DNA of 17,687 nt, taken from Opitutia bacterium. GTDB taxonomy: Bacteria > Verrucomicrobiota > Verrucomicrobiia > Opitutales > Seribacteraceae. How positions within the stretch are numbered: the stretch's first letter is position 1; the number at the start of each line of letters is the position of its first letter. Where the stretch lies: contig JABHOU010000549.1 of the NCBI GenBank assembly GCA_018695085.1, positions 1 through 17,687 of the forward strand, given 5' to 3'. The position numbers and the translations under genes were made by a program. The notes beneath the pieces were generated by a model, which saw only the letters and a list, made by a program, of their open reading frames with translations, had not been told where the DNA came from and made no database searches. Shown piece by piece: positions 1 through 6,284 of this stretch.

Positions 1-183
1 GGAGGGTTCTCCAAAGACTTCTATAAAGGCTATGAAGAGATTTTCCCTCTCGACCCCGGCTTTGAAATTCGCAAAACCCTTTACAACCTTTACCACGAAT
101 TGAACCACTACAATCTCTTCGGGGGCGGCTATGCCCGCTCCGCCCAATCGAGCATCAATCATCTCCTCGCCTATTCGCCATGA
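1..183 (+). CDS. Fructosamine/ketosamine-3-kinase family protein, C-terminal end
   Basis: An open frame enters from the left edge and ends at TGA 181-183, giving the last 60 residues of a protein. Visible motifs are a DFYKGYEEIFPL stretch, PGFEIRKTLYNLYHELNHYN, and LFGGGYARSAQSSINHLL close to the end. This Tyr/His/Asn-rich tail is typical of the fructosamine-3-kinase family, small aminoglycoside-phosphotransferase-like kinases that phosphorylate sugar adducts on amines so that the adducts fall off (protein deglycation). The kinase core lies outside the window, so the assignment rests on the tail alone. The stop overlaps the next start as ATGA, implying translational coupling with the phosphoribosyltransferase gene. 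Confidence 0.72.
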   Translation, partial: GGFSKDFYKGYEEIFPLDPGFEIRKTLYNLYHELNHYNLFGGGYARSAQSSINHLLAYSP

Positions 184-716
184 CCAACGACATACAGGAA
201 ATCCTGCTCGACGAAGAAACCATCAGCCGACGCGTGAGTGCCCTAGGAGCTGAAATCGACATCCATTACGAAGGGGAGGAAATCCTGCTCATTACCTTAC
301 TGGACGGGGCCATCGTATTCACCGCGGACCTCATCCGCAACCTGCGCCGACCACTCCGACTCGATTGCATACGCGTATCCAGTTACGGAGATTCGACTTC
401 TCCCGAGTCAAGCCCTCGTATCTTGGGCAACCTCCGAGCCGAAGTAGAAGGCCGCCACGTTTTGCTCGTCGACGACATTCTAGATACCGGAAACACCTTG
501 TCGCGCGTTCAAAACGAAATTCTCTCTCGACAACCCGCATCCGTACATTCCTGCGTGCTGCTCGACAAGCCCGCTCGACGCGAAACCCCATTCAAAGCCG
601 ACTGGATTGGCTTCTCCATACCCGATCATTTCGTAGTCGGTTACGGACTCGACTACGCGGGCAGATATCGCCAACTTCCACATGTCGCGCTCCTCAAGCC
701 TGAAGTCTACTCCTAG
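180..716 (+). CDS. hpt: Hypoxanthine phosphoribosyltransferase
   Basis: This 178-residue protein belongs to the type I phosphoribosyltransferases. It transfers the phosphoribosyl group of PRPP onto hypoxanthine or guanine in cytoplasmic purine salvage. The PRPP-binding motif VLLVDDILDTGNTL lies near residues 94-107 with the two acidic residues in place. An LLDGA motif near 40-44 supplies the pyrophosphate loop. The C-terminal part holds DHFVVGYGLDYAGRYRQLP (149-167), characteristic of bacterial Hpt. Length matches the family (about 175-185). The ATG overlaps the stop of the preceding kinase-like gene as ATGA, so it is probably read by coupled translation. The family call is secure; preference for hypoxanthine, guanine or xanthine cannot be read from the sequence. 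Confidence 0.92.
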   Translation: MTNDIQEILLDEETISRRVSALGAEIDIHYEGEEILLITLLDGAIVFTADLIRNLRRPLRLDCIRVSSYGDSTSPESSPRILGNLRAEVEGRHVLLVDDILDTGNTLSRVQNEILSRQPASVHSCVLLDKPARRETPFKADWIGFSIPDHFVVGYGLDYAGRYRQLPHVALLKPEVYS

Positions 717-738
717 CCCCCCCTCCCAAGGAGTCTAC

Positions 739-1344
739 ATGGTTCAAACCAAACCAAATGTTTTTCGCCGTATATACGATTGGACACTCTCCCTCGCCGA
801 AAAAAGGTCCGCGGGGAGATGGCTCGCCGCAATATCCTTTACAGAAGCCAGTTTCTTCCCCGTTCCGCCCGACGTACTTCTAATTCCGCTCTGCCTCGGC
901 GACCTAAGAAAGGCACTCAAGTTTGCCCTTATCTGTTCTATCGCTTCCGTGCTCGGCGGTGCCGCCGGCTACGCCATTGGAGCCTTTGGCTGGGAGACGG
1001 TTCAGGAACTCTTCTACAAATACATACCGGGATTTACCGCAGAGAAATTCGACCATCTCATGATTTGGTATGAGCAATGGGGGTGGCCCTTGGTATTCCT
1101 TGCTGGATTTTCTCCTATTCCTTACAAAATCTTCACCATCGCAAGTGGCGTCCTAGGGATGGCCTTTCCTCAATTCTTAATCGCATCCGCCGTCAGTCGT
1201 TCCGCCCGCTTCTTCATCGTCGCCGTACTAATCGCCAAATTCGGCGAACCGATGAAGGTCTTCATTGACAAGCACTTCAACAAGCTCGCACTCGGTTTCG
1301 CCCTTCTTCTCGTGGGTGGATTCGCCGCGCTTAAATTGCTGTAA
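739..1344 (+). CDS. YqaA/DedA-type (SNARE-associated) inner-membrane protein
   Basis: This is a 201-residue polytopic membrane protein. I chose the ATG at 739 because AAGGAG sits at 728-733, five bases upstream; the longer in-frame start at 682 lies inside hpt and adds a Ser/Pro-rich tail without a ribosome site. Hydrophobic segments alternate with the family motifs FTEASFFPVPPDVLLIPL near residues 34-51 and FSPIPYKIFTIASGVLG near 123-139. These match the YqaA branch of the DedA superfamily, to which lipid-flipping or membrane-homeostasis roles have been assigned in other members. The substrate of this one is unknown. It lies 22 bases after hpt on the same strand and may share its transcript. 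Confidence 0.85.
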   Translation: MVQTKPNVFRRIYDWTLSLAEKRSAGRWLAAISFTEASFFPVPPDVLLIPLCLGDLRKALKFALICSIASVLGGAAGYAIGAFGWETVQELFYKYIPGFTAEKFDHLMIWYEQWGWPLVFLAGFSPIPYKIFTIASGVLGMAFPQFLIASAVSRSARFFIVAVLIAKFGEPMKVFIDKHFNKLALGFALLLVGGFAALKLL

Positions 1345-1362
1345 CCACAGAGACCACCCGAT

Positions 1363-2982
1363 CTAAGCCTCAGCCATTTCCCTGTCCAGCCTCTCAATGT
1401 ACTCACTGACGTTACAGGTGAGCATTCTAGTTTTTTGAGGCGAGACTTCCAGCACCTTCGTCACCACCCCGTCCAGAAAAGAACGATCGTGACTCACTAT
1501 AATTGCAGTCCCCTCGAACAAGTTGAGGGCCTCCTGCAACACCTCCTTGCTGCGAATGTCCAAGTGATTCGTAGGCTCATCCATTATAAGGCAATTGCAG
1601 GGCTTCATCAGAAGTTTCGCCAAAGCCACTCGGTTCCGCTCACCCCCGGAAAGAACGGAAGTCTTCTTCAACGCCTCTTTCCCACTGAAGAGCAAGGCGC
1701 CTAATGCCGCCCTAGGGTTTGCCTCAGGGTTGCCTTCGGCGACTTCCTCCACTTCCGACAGCACGTCATTGACTGGGTTCAATTCCTCGGCTTGATGCTG
1801 GGCGAAATAACCGATAACCGTATTTACTCCGACATCTCGCACTCCCTCCTGAAAGGGTTCTACCCCAGCAAGAATCCGAACTAGCGTCGACTTCCCCGCC
1901 CCGTTCACGCCCACGATCGCAATGCGGTCACCCTTATCTATCCGCAGATCCAAACCATTGAAAACTTGGTTGTCTCCATAAGCCTTTTTCAGGTTTTCCA
2001 CCTCGATCACCTTGTGACTGGCGGGAGGCGACGGTGGAAAGCGAAAATACATTTTTTTCTCTTCCGCCTCAGGCTTCACGATTTCCATTTTGTCCAAAGC
2101 CTTTATTCGACTCTGGACCATGGCAGCCTTCTTCACATTTGAACGGAAGCGATTGATAAACTCCTTCTCCTTTTGGATAACTTTCTTTTGGTTGTTGGAA
2201 GCCTTTTGCTGGCGTTCCTTGCGGGCCGCGCTTTCCTTCAGATAAAAGCCAAAGTCTCCCTTGTAGCTGTTAAGTTTCCCGAGCTTCAGTTCCAAAGTGC
2301 GCTCAGTTACAGTCTCGAGAAAGGCTCGATCGTGCGAAATCACTATCAGGGCTCCTTGGTAACGCTTCAAATACTGCTCCAGCCAGTGCTGGGAAACAAT
2401 GTCCATATGGTTTGTGGGCTCGTCCAGGATCAGGAGCGAAGGCGCCTGCAGCAACAGTTTGCTCAAGGCAATCCGCATCTGCCAACCACCTGAAAACTCA
2501 CCGACGTCGCGATCCATGTCGGACAAAGGAAACCCCATTCCCATCAGCACCTTCTCGATGCGGGACTTCATTTTTTCCGGCTCGTATGCGGCCAATTGCT
2601 CCTCCCAAGCACCCATCAAGTCGATCAAGTCGTAAAACTCCTCCGCATCCGGTTCCATCTCACCCAATCGAACCTCGGCCTCGTCCAAACGCTCTCGCAA
2701 GGCCAAGGCGTCGGCAAATGCTTTCTCCGCCTCCTCAGCCAAAGTACACCCCTTCACCGATATCCCATCCTGCGGCAAGTATCCGATTGTCGCGTAATCC
2801 GGTTTCTCGATGGATCCTGAGTCAGGTTCCACCTGCCCCATAAGCATGCGCAACAAGGTGGTCTTACCCGAACCGTTCGAGCCCACCAAGGCAATCCGGT
2901 CGAGAGAACCGATTACCTCGGATATCTCCTCGAACAGGGACTGCGGACCATAAGCGAGACTAACTTCTTGGATTTGAATCAT
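1363..2982 (-). CDS. ABC-F family ATPase (YbiT/Uup/EttA-like)
   Basis: This soluble 539-residue protein has two ABC nucleotide-binding domains and no membrane segment, the ABC-F layout. Domain 1 has Walker A GSNGSGKTT (residues 34-42), signature FSGGWQMRIALSKLLL, and Walker B LLILDEPTNHMD. A charged, Lys/Glu-rich linker follows, ending in KKAAMVQSRIKALDKME. Domain 2 has GVNGAGKST, signature LSGGERNRVALAKLLM, and LIMDEPTNHLD. ABC-F proteins bind the ribosomal E site and act in translation control or, in some subfamilies, antibiotic protection. Length and the absence of a long C-terminal coiled coil suggest a YbiT-like housekeeping factor rather than Uup. It is convergent with the YqaA-type gene, 18 bases apart, with no terminator-like hairpin between them. 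Confidence 0.93.
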   Translation of the reverse strand: MIQIQEVSLAYGPQSLFEEISEVIGSLDRIALVGSNGSGKTTLLRMLMGQVEPDSGSIEKPDYATIGYLPQDGISVKGCTLAEEAEKAFADALALRERLDEAEVRLGEMEPDAEEFYDLIDLMGAWEEQLAAYEPEKMKSRIEKVLMGMGFPLSDMDRDVGEFSGGWQMRIALSKLLLQAPSLLILDEPTNHMDIVSQHWLEQYLKRYQGALIVISHDRAFLETVTERTLELKLGKLNSYKGDFGFYLKESAARKERQQKASNNQKKVIQKEKEFINRFRSNVKKAAMVQSRIKALDKMEIVKPEAEEKKMYFRFPPSPPASHKVIEVENLKKAYGDNQVFNGLDLRIDKGDRIAIVGVNGAGKSTLVRILAGVEPFQEGVRDVGVNTVIGYFAQHQAEELNPVNDVLSEVEEVAEGNPEANPRAALGALLFSGKEALKKTSVLSGGERNRVALAKLLMKPCNCLIMDEPTNHLDIRSKEVLQEALNLFEGTAIIVSHDRSFLDGVVTKVLEVSPQKTRMLTCNVSEYIERLDREMAEA

Positions 2983-2986
2983 CGCC

Positions 2987-3009
2987 GGCGAACAATGTAC
3001 AAGTTCGCC
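2987..3009 (-). promoter_or_regulatory. Inverted repeat just upstream of the ABC-F start
   Basis: GGCGAAC and GTTCGCC form a perfect 7-base-pair stem around a 9-base loop. It starts five bases upstream of the ABC-F ATG and, on the minus strand, follows a GGAGG at about 3009-3013. In the mRNA the stem would lie between and partly over the ribosome-binding area, so it could lower initiation. This is seen in the sequence; any regulatory role is inference. It does not match the integron attC core. Confidence 0.3.
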
Positions 3010-3201
3010 TCCAAGGCAACTCGATTAGATGGAAGAGCACCATCAAATACAAATGCTACGAATGCCTTAGTAAGCCTCTCGGACAGAACTAGTTTTCCCG
3101 GACTGCTGCCGAGCAACTTGCCACATCCACCTGGATGCAGCTCAAATAGTTGTCTTGTTTTTTTTCTGAGGTTTGTATTGGTTGTTGAAGAGATAAATTT
3201 G

Positions 3202-3765
3202 ATGCAAGAAGAAGAAACGCAAATTGTACTGGAGAGAAGATCCGGTCGCAAGATGTTGGGGTGCCTGTTAATTGTGATCCCTATTGGATGGATTATTGGT
3301 GCCCTTGTCGAACCAGATAAAGCTGGTTTGGTGGGTAGCTTTTTGGGATTTCTATTGCTCATGGGTTTATTCAGTATGGCTACGGATTTTTCGAAAAATC
3401 GGAGAATCGTGGTTACACCTTATCAGATCCAGTTCAGCGAAGGTATTTTTAAGGCCACGGCCATGACTATTAGCTGGGATGAGCTAGGCGAAGTCGATTA
3501 CTCTGTTAAAGTTTCAAGGGCTGAAAACGGAGTCAAATCAACAACCTGTATTATTTACTTGAATAGAAAGGGAGCGAAACCGCCCGGCAAACCACATAGA
3601 ATTGATTATTCAGACGAATTAGGGAGACAGGTCAAAAACTCATCACGAACTATTCATGCAGAAGAAGCCGTTCAGTTGATTGAAAAGTTGCGTGTCGCTG
3701 GTTCCGAAGGAGAGAGGATTGAAATAATCAACAACAACAAAGCACAGGACCTTCAAGGATTGTAG
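3202..3765 (+). CDS. Membrane protein with PH-like C-terminal domain, function unknown
   Basis: This is a 187-residue protein. I chose the ATG at 3202, preceded by GAAGAG at 3187-3192; the frame stays open back to 2968, but that part looks non-coding and would overlap the ABC-F start. Residues about 16-55 form two hydrophobic helices (LLIVIPIGWIIGALV and VGSFLGFLLLMGLFS) separated by a short polar loop. The rest is a soluble domain beginning RRIVVTPYQIQF and continuing through an ISWDELGEVDYSVKV segment, which has the look of a bacterial PH-like beta domain. No catalytic motif is visible. It stands alone on the plus strand in an accessory stretch, so context gives no role. Confidence 0.6.
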   Translation: MQEEETQIVLERRSGRKMLGCLLIVIPIGWIIGALVEPDKAGLVGSFLGFLLLMGLFSMATDFSKNRRIVVTPYQIQFSEGIFKATAMTISWDELGEVDYSVKVSRAENGVKSTTCIIYLNRKGAKPPGKPHRIDYSDELGRQVKNSSRTIHAEEAVQLIEKLRVAGSEGERIEIINNNKAQDLQGL

Positions 3766-4009
3766 TCTGTCCTCCCTTCACGAAGCGGGTCTCTCGTTAC
3801 TGTCCTGCCTGCGATGGTAGAAAACCGAAACACGAGCGAAATTGCCATTGTAAGCATAGCTCGACAAAAAACGGAACTACGATCGGCGAAGATATGATCG
3901 TTGGTGGTTTTAAGTGTTTGAGAATTTCAAAAGTCTAGGCTCGAACATAAGACAGAATTCCGATTCCTGCACTCTCTTAAATTGGTCCACTGGCAAATAA
4001 GGTGGACAG
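3766..4009. other. Gene-free stretch with a possible zinc-ribbon-like remnant
   Basis: I see no intact gene here. One plus-strand frame from about 3795 reads RYCPACDGRKPKHERNCHCK and continues to about residue 43, with two closely spaced Cys pairs. It has no plausible start and soon ends. It could be the debris of a zinc-ribbon protein or a chance frame. The right edge holds the inverted repeat listed separately. Confidence 0.3.
3985..4007 (-). terminator. Weak hairpin directly after the LRR gene stop
   Basis: GTCCAC and GTGGAC form a 6-base-pair stem with an 11-base loop, three bases beyond the LRR stop codon on the minus strand. The sequence after it (CAATTTAAG) has no real T tract, so a terminator role is only possible. 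Confidence 0.22.
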
Positions 4010-4984
4010 TCATTGGTACTGATTTCTCCCATCAACCTTCAAGCTTGGAAAAGCCCTCCAAAGCATTAACTTCTGACTTTTGGCAGTGGGGTTTCCTTCA
4101 AGCCTAAGACACCGCAAATCCCTCAAGCCAGCCAGTGGCGTTAGGTCTGTTATTTCGTTATCACTGAGGTCCAACACCTTTAATTTGAATAACCCCCCGA
4201 GCGGCGTAAGGTCACCGCCATATGGAAGCCCACCGAGTTGCAGAGTCTCCAAATTAACCAACCCCCTTAAAGGCGTGATGTCGGCAATCCGGTTTTTGTC
4301 GGAAGCTAAACTACCTCTAAGATCCAATGTCTTCAGATTCGTCAATTCCGCCAGCGGGGAGACATCAGAGATGTTGTTGTAATATAGATCCAGATTGACC
4401 AAATCATACAACCCCGCAAGTGGCGTAAGATCACTGATATTACAGGAACGTAGAGACAGAGAAGTCAAATTCTTCAAACCTCCCAGAGGAGTGACATCAG
4501 ATATTGGTTTCTTTTCGAGACCAAGATGTTTCAGATTGGTTTCTTTCGCTTTTCGAATCTTGGCAAGAACTTCAAGACCGCCATAGGCTTCGGGCTTGGC
4601 TTCCCACTCGGCCCATTTGTTACTATCAGTGGCATTTCGGGAAGGTTCTACGGAAGTCCATCTCTTTAACAATTCGTCAAAAAAGTACCATTCGGAATCT
4701 GAAGATTTCCAAACATAGAACTTGCCATCGGCTGAAGGGCTTCTCACATAACGCCACAAACGATCGTGGTGAGAGTATAACCACGGAAAAGCTCCATGCC
4801 ACATCCAACCAGAAGAGGAACTTGGAGACTCCGAATTCGACTGCGGCATGTACCACCAAGAACTTTCCGTGTAAGAATAGACCCAAGAAGAATCCCCATA
4901 CCACATCCATTCGGAAGGCGAATCGGCCCTAAGATTCGATGGGATAAAGAGAACCAGAAGAGACAGCAAAACGAATCTAATCAT
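4010..4984 (-). CDS. Secreted leucine-rich-repeat protein with N-terminal Trp-rich modules
   Basis: This 324-residue protein starts with a signal peptide (residues 1-20, hydrophobic VLLSLLVLFIPS, likely cut after LRA). Residues 22-109 are very rich in Trp and Tyr, with two short related units, SEWMWYGDSSWVYSY and SGWMWHGAFPWLYSH, then DGKFYVWKSSDSEWYFF. This resembles the second half of the Trp-rich module at the C terminus of the 934-residue protein near the right end. Residues about 150-320 are six or seven 22-residue leucine-rich repeats of internalin type, consensus LxxLxLxxNxISDLTPLAGL, with one irregular longer unit (SLASDKNRIADITPL). Such repeats form a curved binding surface. The protein is exported and probably binds a ligand at the surface; the ligand is unknown. 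Confidence 0.85.
   Translation of the reverse strand: MIRFVLLSLLVLFIPSNLRADSPSEWMWYGDSSWVYSYTESSWWYMPQSNSESPSSSSGWMWHGAFPWLYSHHDRLWRYVRSPSADGKFYVWKSSDSEWYFFDELLKRWTSVEPSRNATDSNKWAEWEAKPEAYGGLEVLAKIRKAKETNLKHLGLEKKPISDVTPLGGLKNLTSLSLRSCNISDLTPLAGLYDLVNLDLYYNNISDVSPLAELTNLKTLDLRGSLASDKNRIADITPLRGLVNLETLQLGGLPYGGDLTPLGGLFKLKVLDLSDNEITDLTPLAGLRDLRCLRLEGNPTAKSQKLMLWRAFPSLKVDGRNQYQ
4655..4921 (-). repeat. Trp-rich module copies in the LRR protein
   Basis: Residues 22-110 of the LRR protein hold one short and one longer copy of the Trp-rich unit. The longer copy follows the order GW-x-W, PWLYSH, W-x-Y, FYVW. This parallels GWQW, YPYLYRH, W-x-Y and FYN in the intact module at 16257-16547. Here the module is N-terminal to the functional domain instead of C-terminal. 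Confidence 0.6.
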
Positions 4985-5237
4985 TGCACAAAACAGCTCA
5001 ATCTTGGTCCCGCCTCTAGATACATCATCTGATTAGTATACTATCCCAAAAGCTAATTCGCCTATTACAATTTCTAGCTATTTTTATAATCGGCCAACCG
5101 AAGAACCTCGCGAGCATGGTTATGAGAGAGATGCAACGAGACGCCTTAGTGCAGTTTTGAGTAAGAACTGGAAATTGCAGTGCGGCAGGGAACACCCTGA
5201 TAATTTGGCCGGAATGACATCGCGACCAGTAACTTCT
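4985..5237. other. Intergenic region upstream of the LRR gene
   Basis: No gene is supported here. A 10-base palindrome TAGTATACTA at 5034-5043 contains TATACT on the minus strand, about 50 bases before the LRR ATG, and could be a -10 element. I find no matching -35 hexamer at 16-18 bases. The stretch 5100-5237 has short open frames on both strands that resemble nothing I recognise. Confidence 0.3.
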
Positions 5238-5824
5238 TCATCTCTCATGCCAAACATTCTTGGACTTGGAATAATAACGCCAACCTGTAGCGTCATGAAA
5301 CCACGCCCAAGGTTAGATGGCTTGATTCGTCCAGTACCGTTTATGGATCTCATGCCAGTACCAAATGGAATCCATAGTTTCGGCTACGATGTATATCCAT
5401 CCGTGATCCGAATGATAAATCCAATCGGAGTTTGTCGGAGAAAATGGACCAACCCCCTCCAAGACTCTCCACCCCCGCCGAGTTCATTCCCTGAATTCGC
5501 GAGAAAATTTGCAGTGGAAGACTCCGAGTCGCTTAAATTCGGAAATCCATCACCATCGGAATCGTTGGGATCGGTTAACTCCAAATACCAATCTTGGAAA
5601 TCTGGCCAAGAAGATGCGGTGCCCCCATCAACCGCCTTGACTGAAGCGGAGTAAACATTTCCGCTCCTGGTCAAGGAATTGCCGTAAATTCGGACCACGG
5701 ATGAATTCACATTGAGGTCAAGAGTGACTATACTGACTTGGTTTTCGTTGGAAGAACTGTAGGTGGTGCTTCCCGAAACGGTCCATATTATATTACGAGG
5801 ATCTCCCCAACATTTCCCTTGCAT
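5238..5824 (-). pseudogene. Decayed secreted protein gene with Trp-rich C-terminal module
   Basis: The first frame (5824 down to 5384, 146 codons) has a calcium-binding motif DPNDSDGDGFPN. It has no signal peptide, no ribosome site, and a stop directly before its ATG, so the N terminus is missing. Near 5472-5476 (CCCCC on the plus strand, GGGGG in the coding sense) the reading must shift. Adding one G joins it to a frame reading GWRVLEGVGPFSPTNSDWIYH, then SDHGWIYI, SIWYWHE and YWTNQAI. That frame meets TAA at 5315-5313, then continues PWAWFHDATGWRYY to TGA at 5240-5238. Compared with the intact module (DIYPYLYRH), the TAA falls where Tyr is expected. One frameshift and one nonsense codon therefore disable the module. 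A single sequencing error in the G run is a competing explanation for the shift but not for the stop. Confidence 0.75.
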
Positions 5825-5832
5825 TCAAAGAG

Positions 5833-5916
5833 TGCCCGGAGGGGGACTTGAACCCCCACGACCTTTCGGTCAGCGGATTTTAAGTCCGCTGCGTCTACCA
5901 ATTCCGCCATCCGGGC
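5833..5916 (-). tRNA. tRNA-Leu (anticodon UAA)
   Basis: This 84-base class II tRNA has acceptor strands GCCCGGA and TCCGGGC pairing perfectly with discriminator A. The D arm contains TGGCGGAATTGGTAGACGC. The anticodon stem GCGGA/TCCGC encloses CTTAAAA (anticodon TAA). A variable arm (GACCGAAAGGTC region) and a T arm GGGGGTTCAAGTCCCCC follow. The long variable arm and A discriminator fit leucine. CCA is not encoded. It is transcribed on the minus strand from the promoter at 5934-5962. Confidence 0.96.
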
Positions 5917-5933
5917 TTGGACACAAGGAATGC

Positions 5934-5962
5934 ATTATGCCTTAAAGGTATAGGGGAGCCAA
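5934..5962 (-). promoter_or_regulatory. Sigma70-type promoter of tRNA-Leu
   Basis: On the minus strand TTGGCT (5962-5957) and CATAAT (5939-5934) are separated by exactly 17 bases. The -10 ends 17 bases before the tRNA 5' end, which leaves a short leader. Match to consensus is 4/6 and 5/6. Confidence 0.5.
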
Positions 5963-5969
5963 GGTCATT

Positions 5970-6284
5970 TCACTTTGACTCGGCCGAAGGTGGCTTTTCT
6001 TCGGCTTTTTCGTAAGGATTTTCTTTGAAGGACGAATCGTCCACTGACTCACTGTCACCATCGGGCTCCACATTTTTCACGGACTCAGGCTCTAGGTAAG
6101 ATTCGTGCTCTTCGGCGAAGTCGTCCCATTGCTTCCTTTGCGAAAACCCACCTGTGGCCGCTTTGTCTCGCAATTGGCGCTCGGAGCGCTCGATACGGCG
6201 CTTCCGCTCGGAGTCTCCCTGGATCACCTTCATAATGATGAAGGCCGCCGCCAGAACGATGAGAATTACGACCTCGACAGCCAC
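5970..6284 (-). CDS. Small membrane-anchored protein encoded after cstA
   Basis: This 104-residue protein starts with GTG at 6284, directly abutting the cstA stop (TGAGTG), so translation is probably coupled. Residues 4-20 form one membrane helix (EVVILIVLAAAFIIMKV). A basic/acidic stretch (RKRRIERSERQLRDKA) likely to be helical follows, then an acidic, Ser/Glu/Pro-rich tail. In many bacteria a small partner gene of the YbdD type follows cstA; this protein has the position but not the sequence I would expect of YbdD. No enzymatic motif is visible. A role as an accessory or scaffold for the CstA transporter is inferred only from position. Confidence 0.65.
   Translation of the reverse strand: MAVEVVILIVLAAAFIIMKVIQGDSERKRRIERSERQLRDKAATGGFSQRKQWDDFAEEHESYLEPESVKNVEPDGDSESVDDSSFKENPYEKAEEKPPSAESK
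5983..6010 (+). terminator. Plus-oriented hairpin with T tract inside the small gene's 3' end
   Basis: GCCGAAG and CTTCGGC form a perfect 7-base-pair stem with a 9-base loop, followed on the plus strand by TTTTT (6006-6010). It has the form of an intrinsic terminator, but it points against the genes here and lies in the coding sequence for the Glu/Ser-rich tail, so it may be chance. It could stop antisense transcription into cstA. Confidence 0.28.

Noticed and set aside
682..738. Longer start for the YqaA-type gene inside hpt
   Set aside because: No ribosome site; AAGGAG is correctly spaced for the ATG at 739.
2987..3009. Integron attC-like site
   Set aside because: GGCGAAC/GTTCGCC is a neat inverted repeat but does not fit the RYYYAAC/GTTRRRY core, and there is no integrase or cassette array.
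2968..3201. N-terminal extension of the small membrane protein gene from 2968
   Set aside because: It overlaps the ABC-F start, lacks a ribosome site and has a composition unlike a protein start. The ATG at 3202 with upstream GAAGAG is better.
5120..5353. A 77-codon minus frame with Met start
   Set aside because: It lies in a different frame from the Trp-rich module over the same bases and has no recognisable features.
5472..5476. Phase-variable homopolymer switch
   Set aside because: Five G bases are short for slipped-strand switching, and the downstream frame carries an additional stop, so changing the run would not restore the protein.
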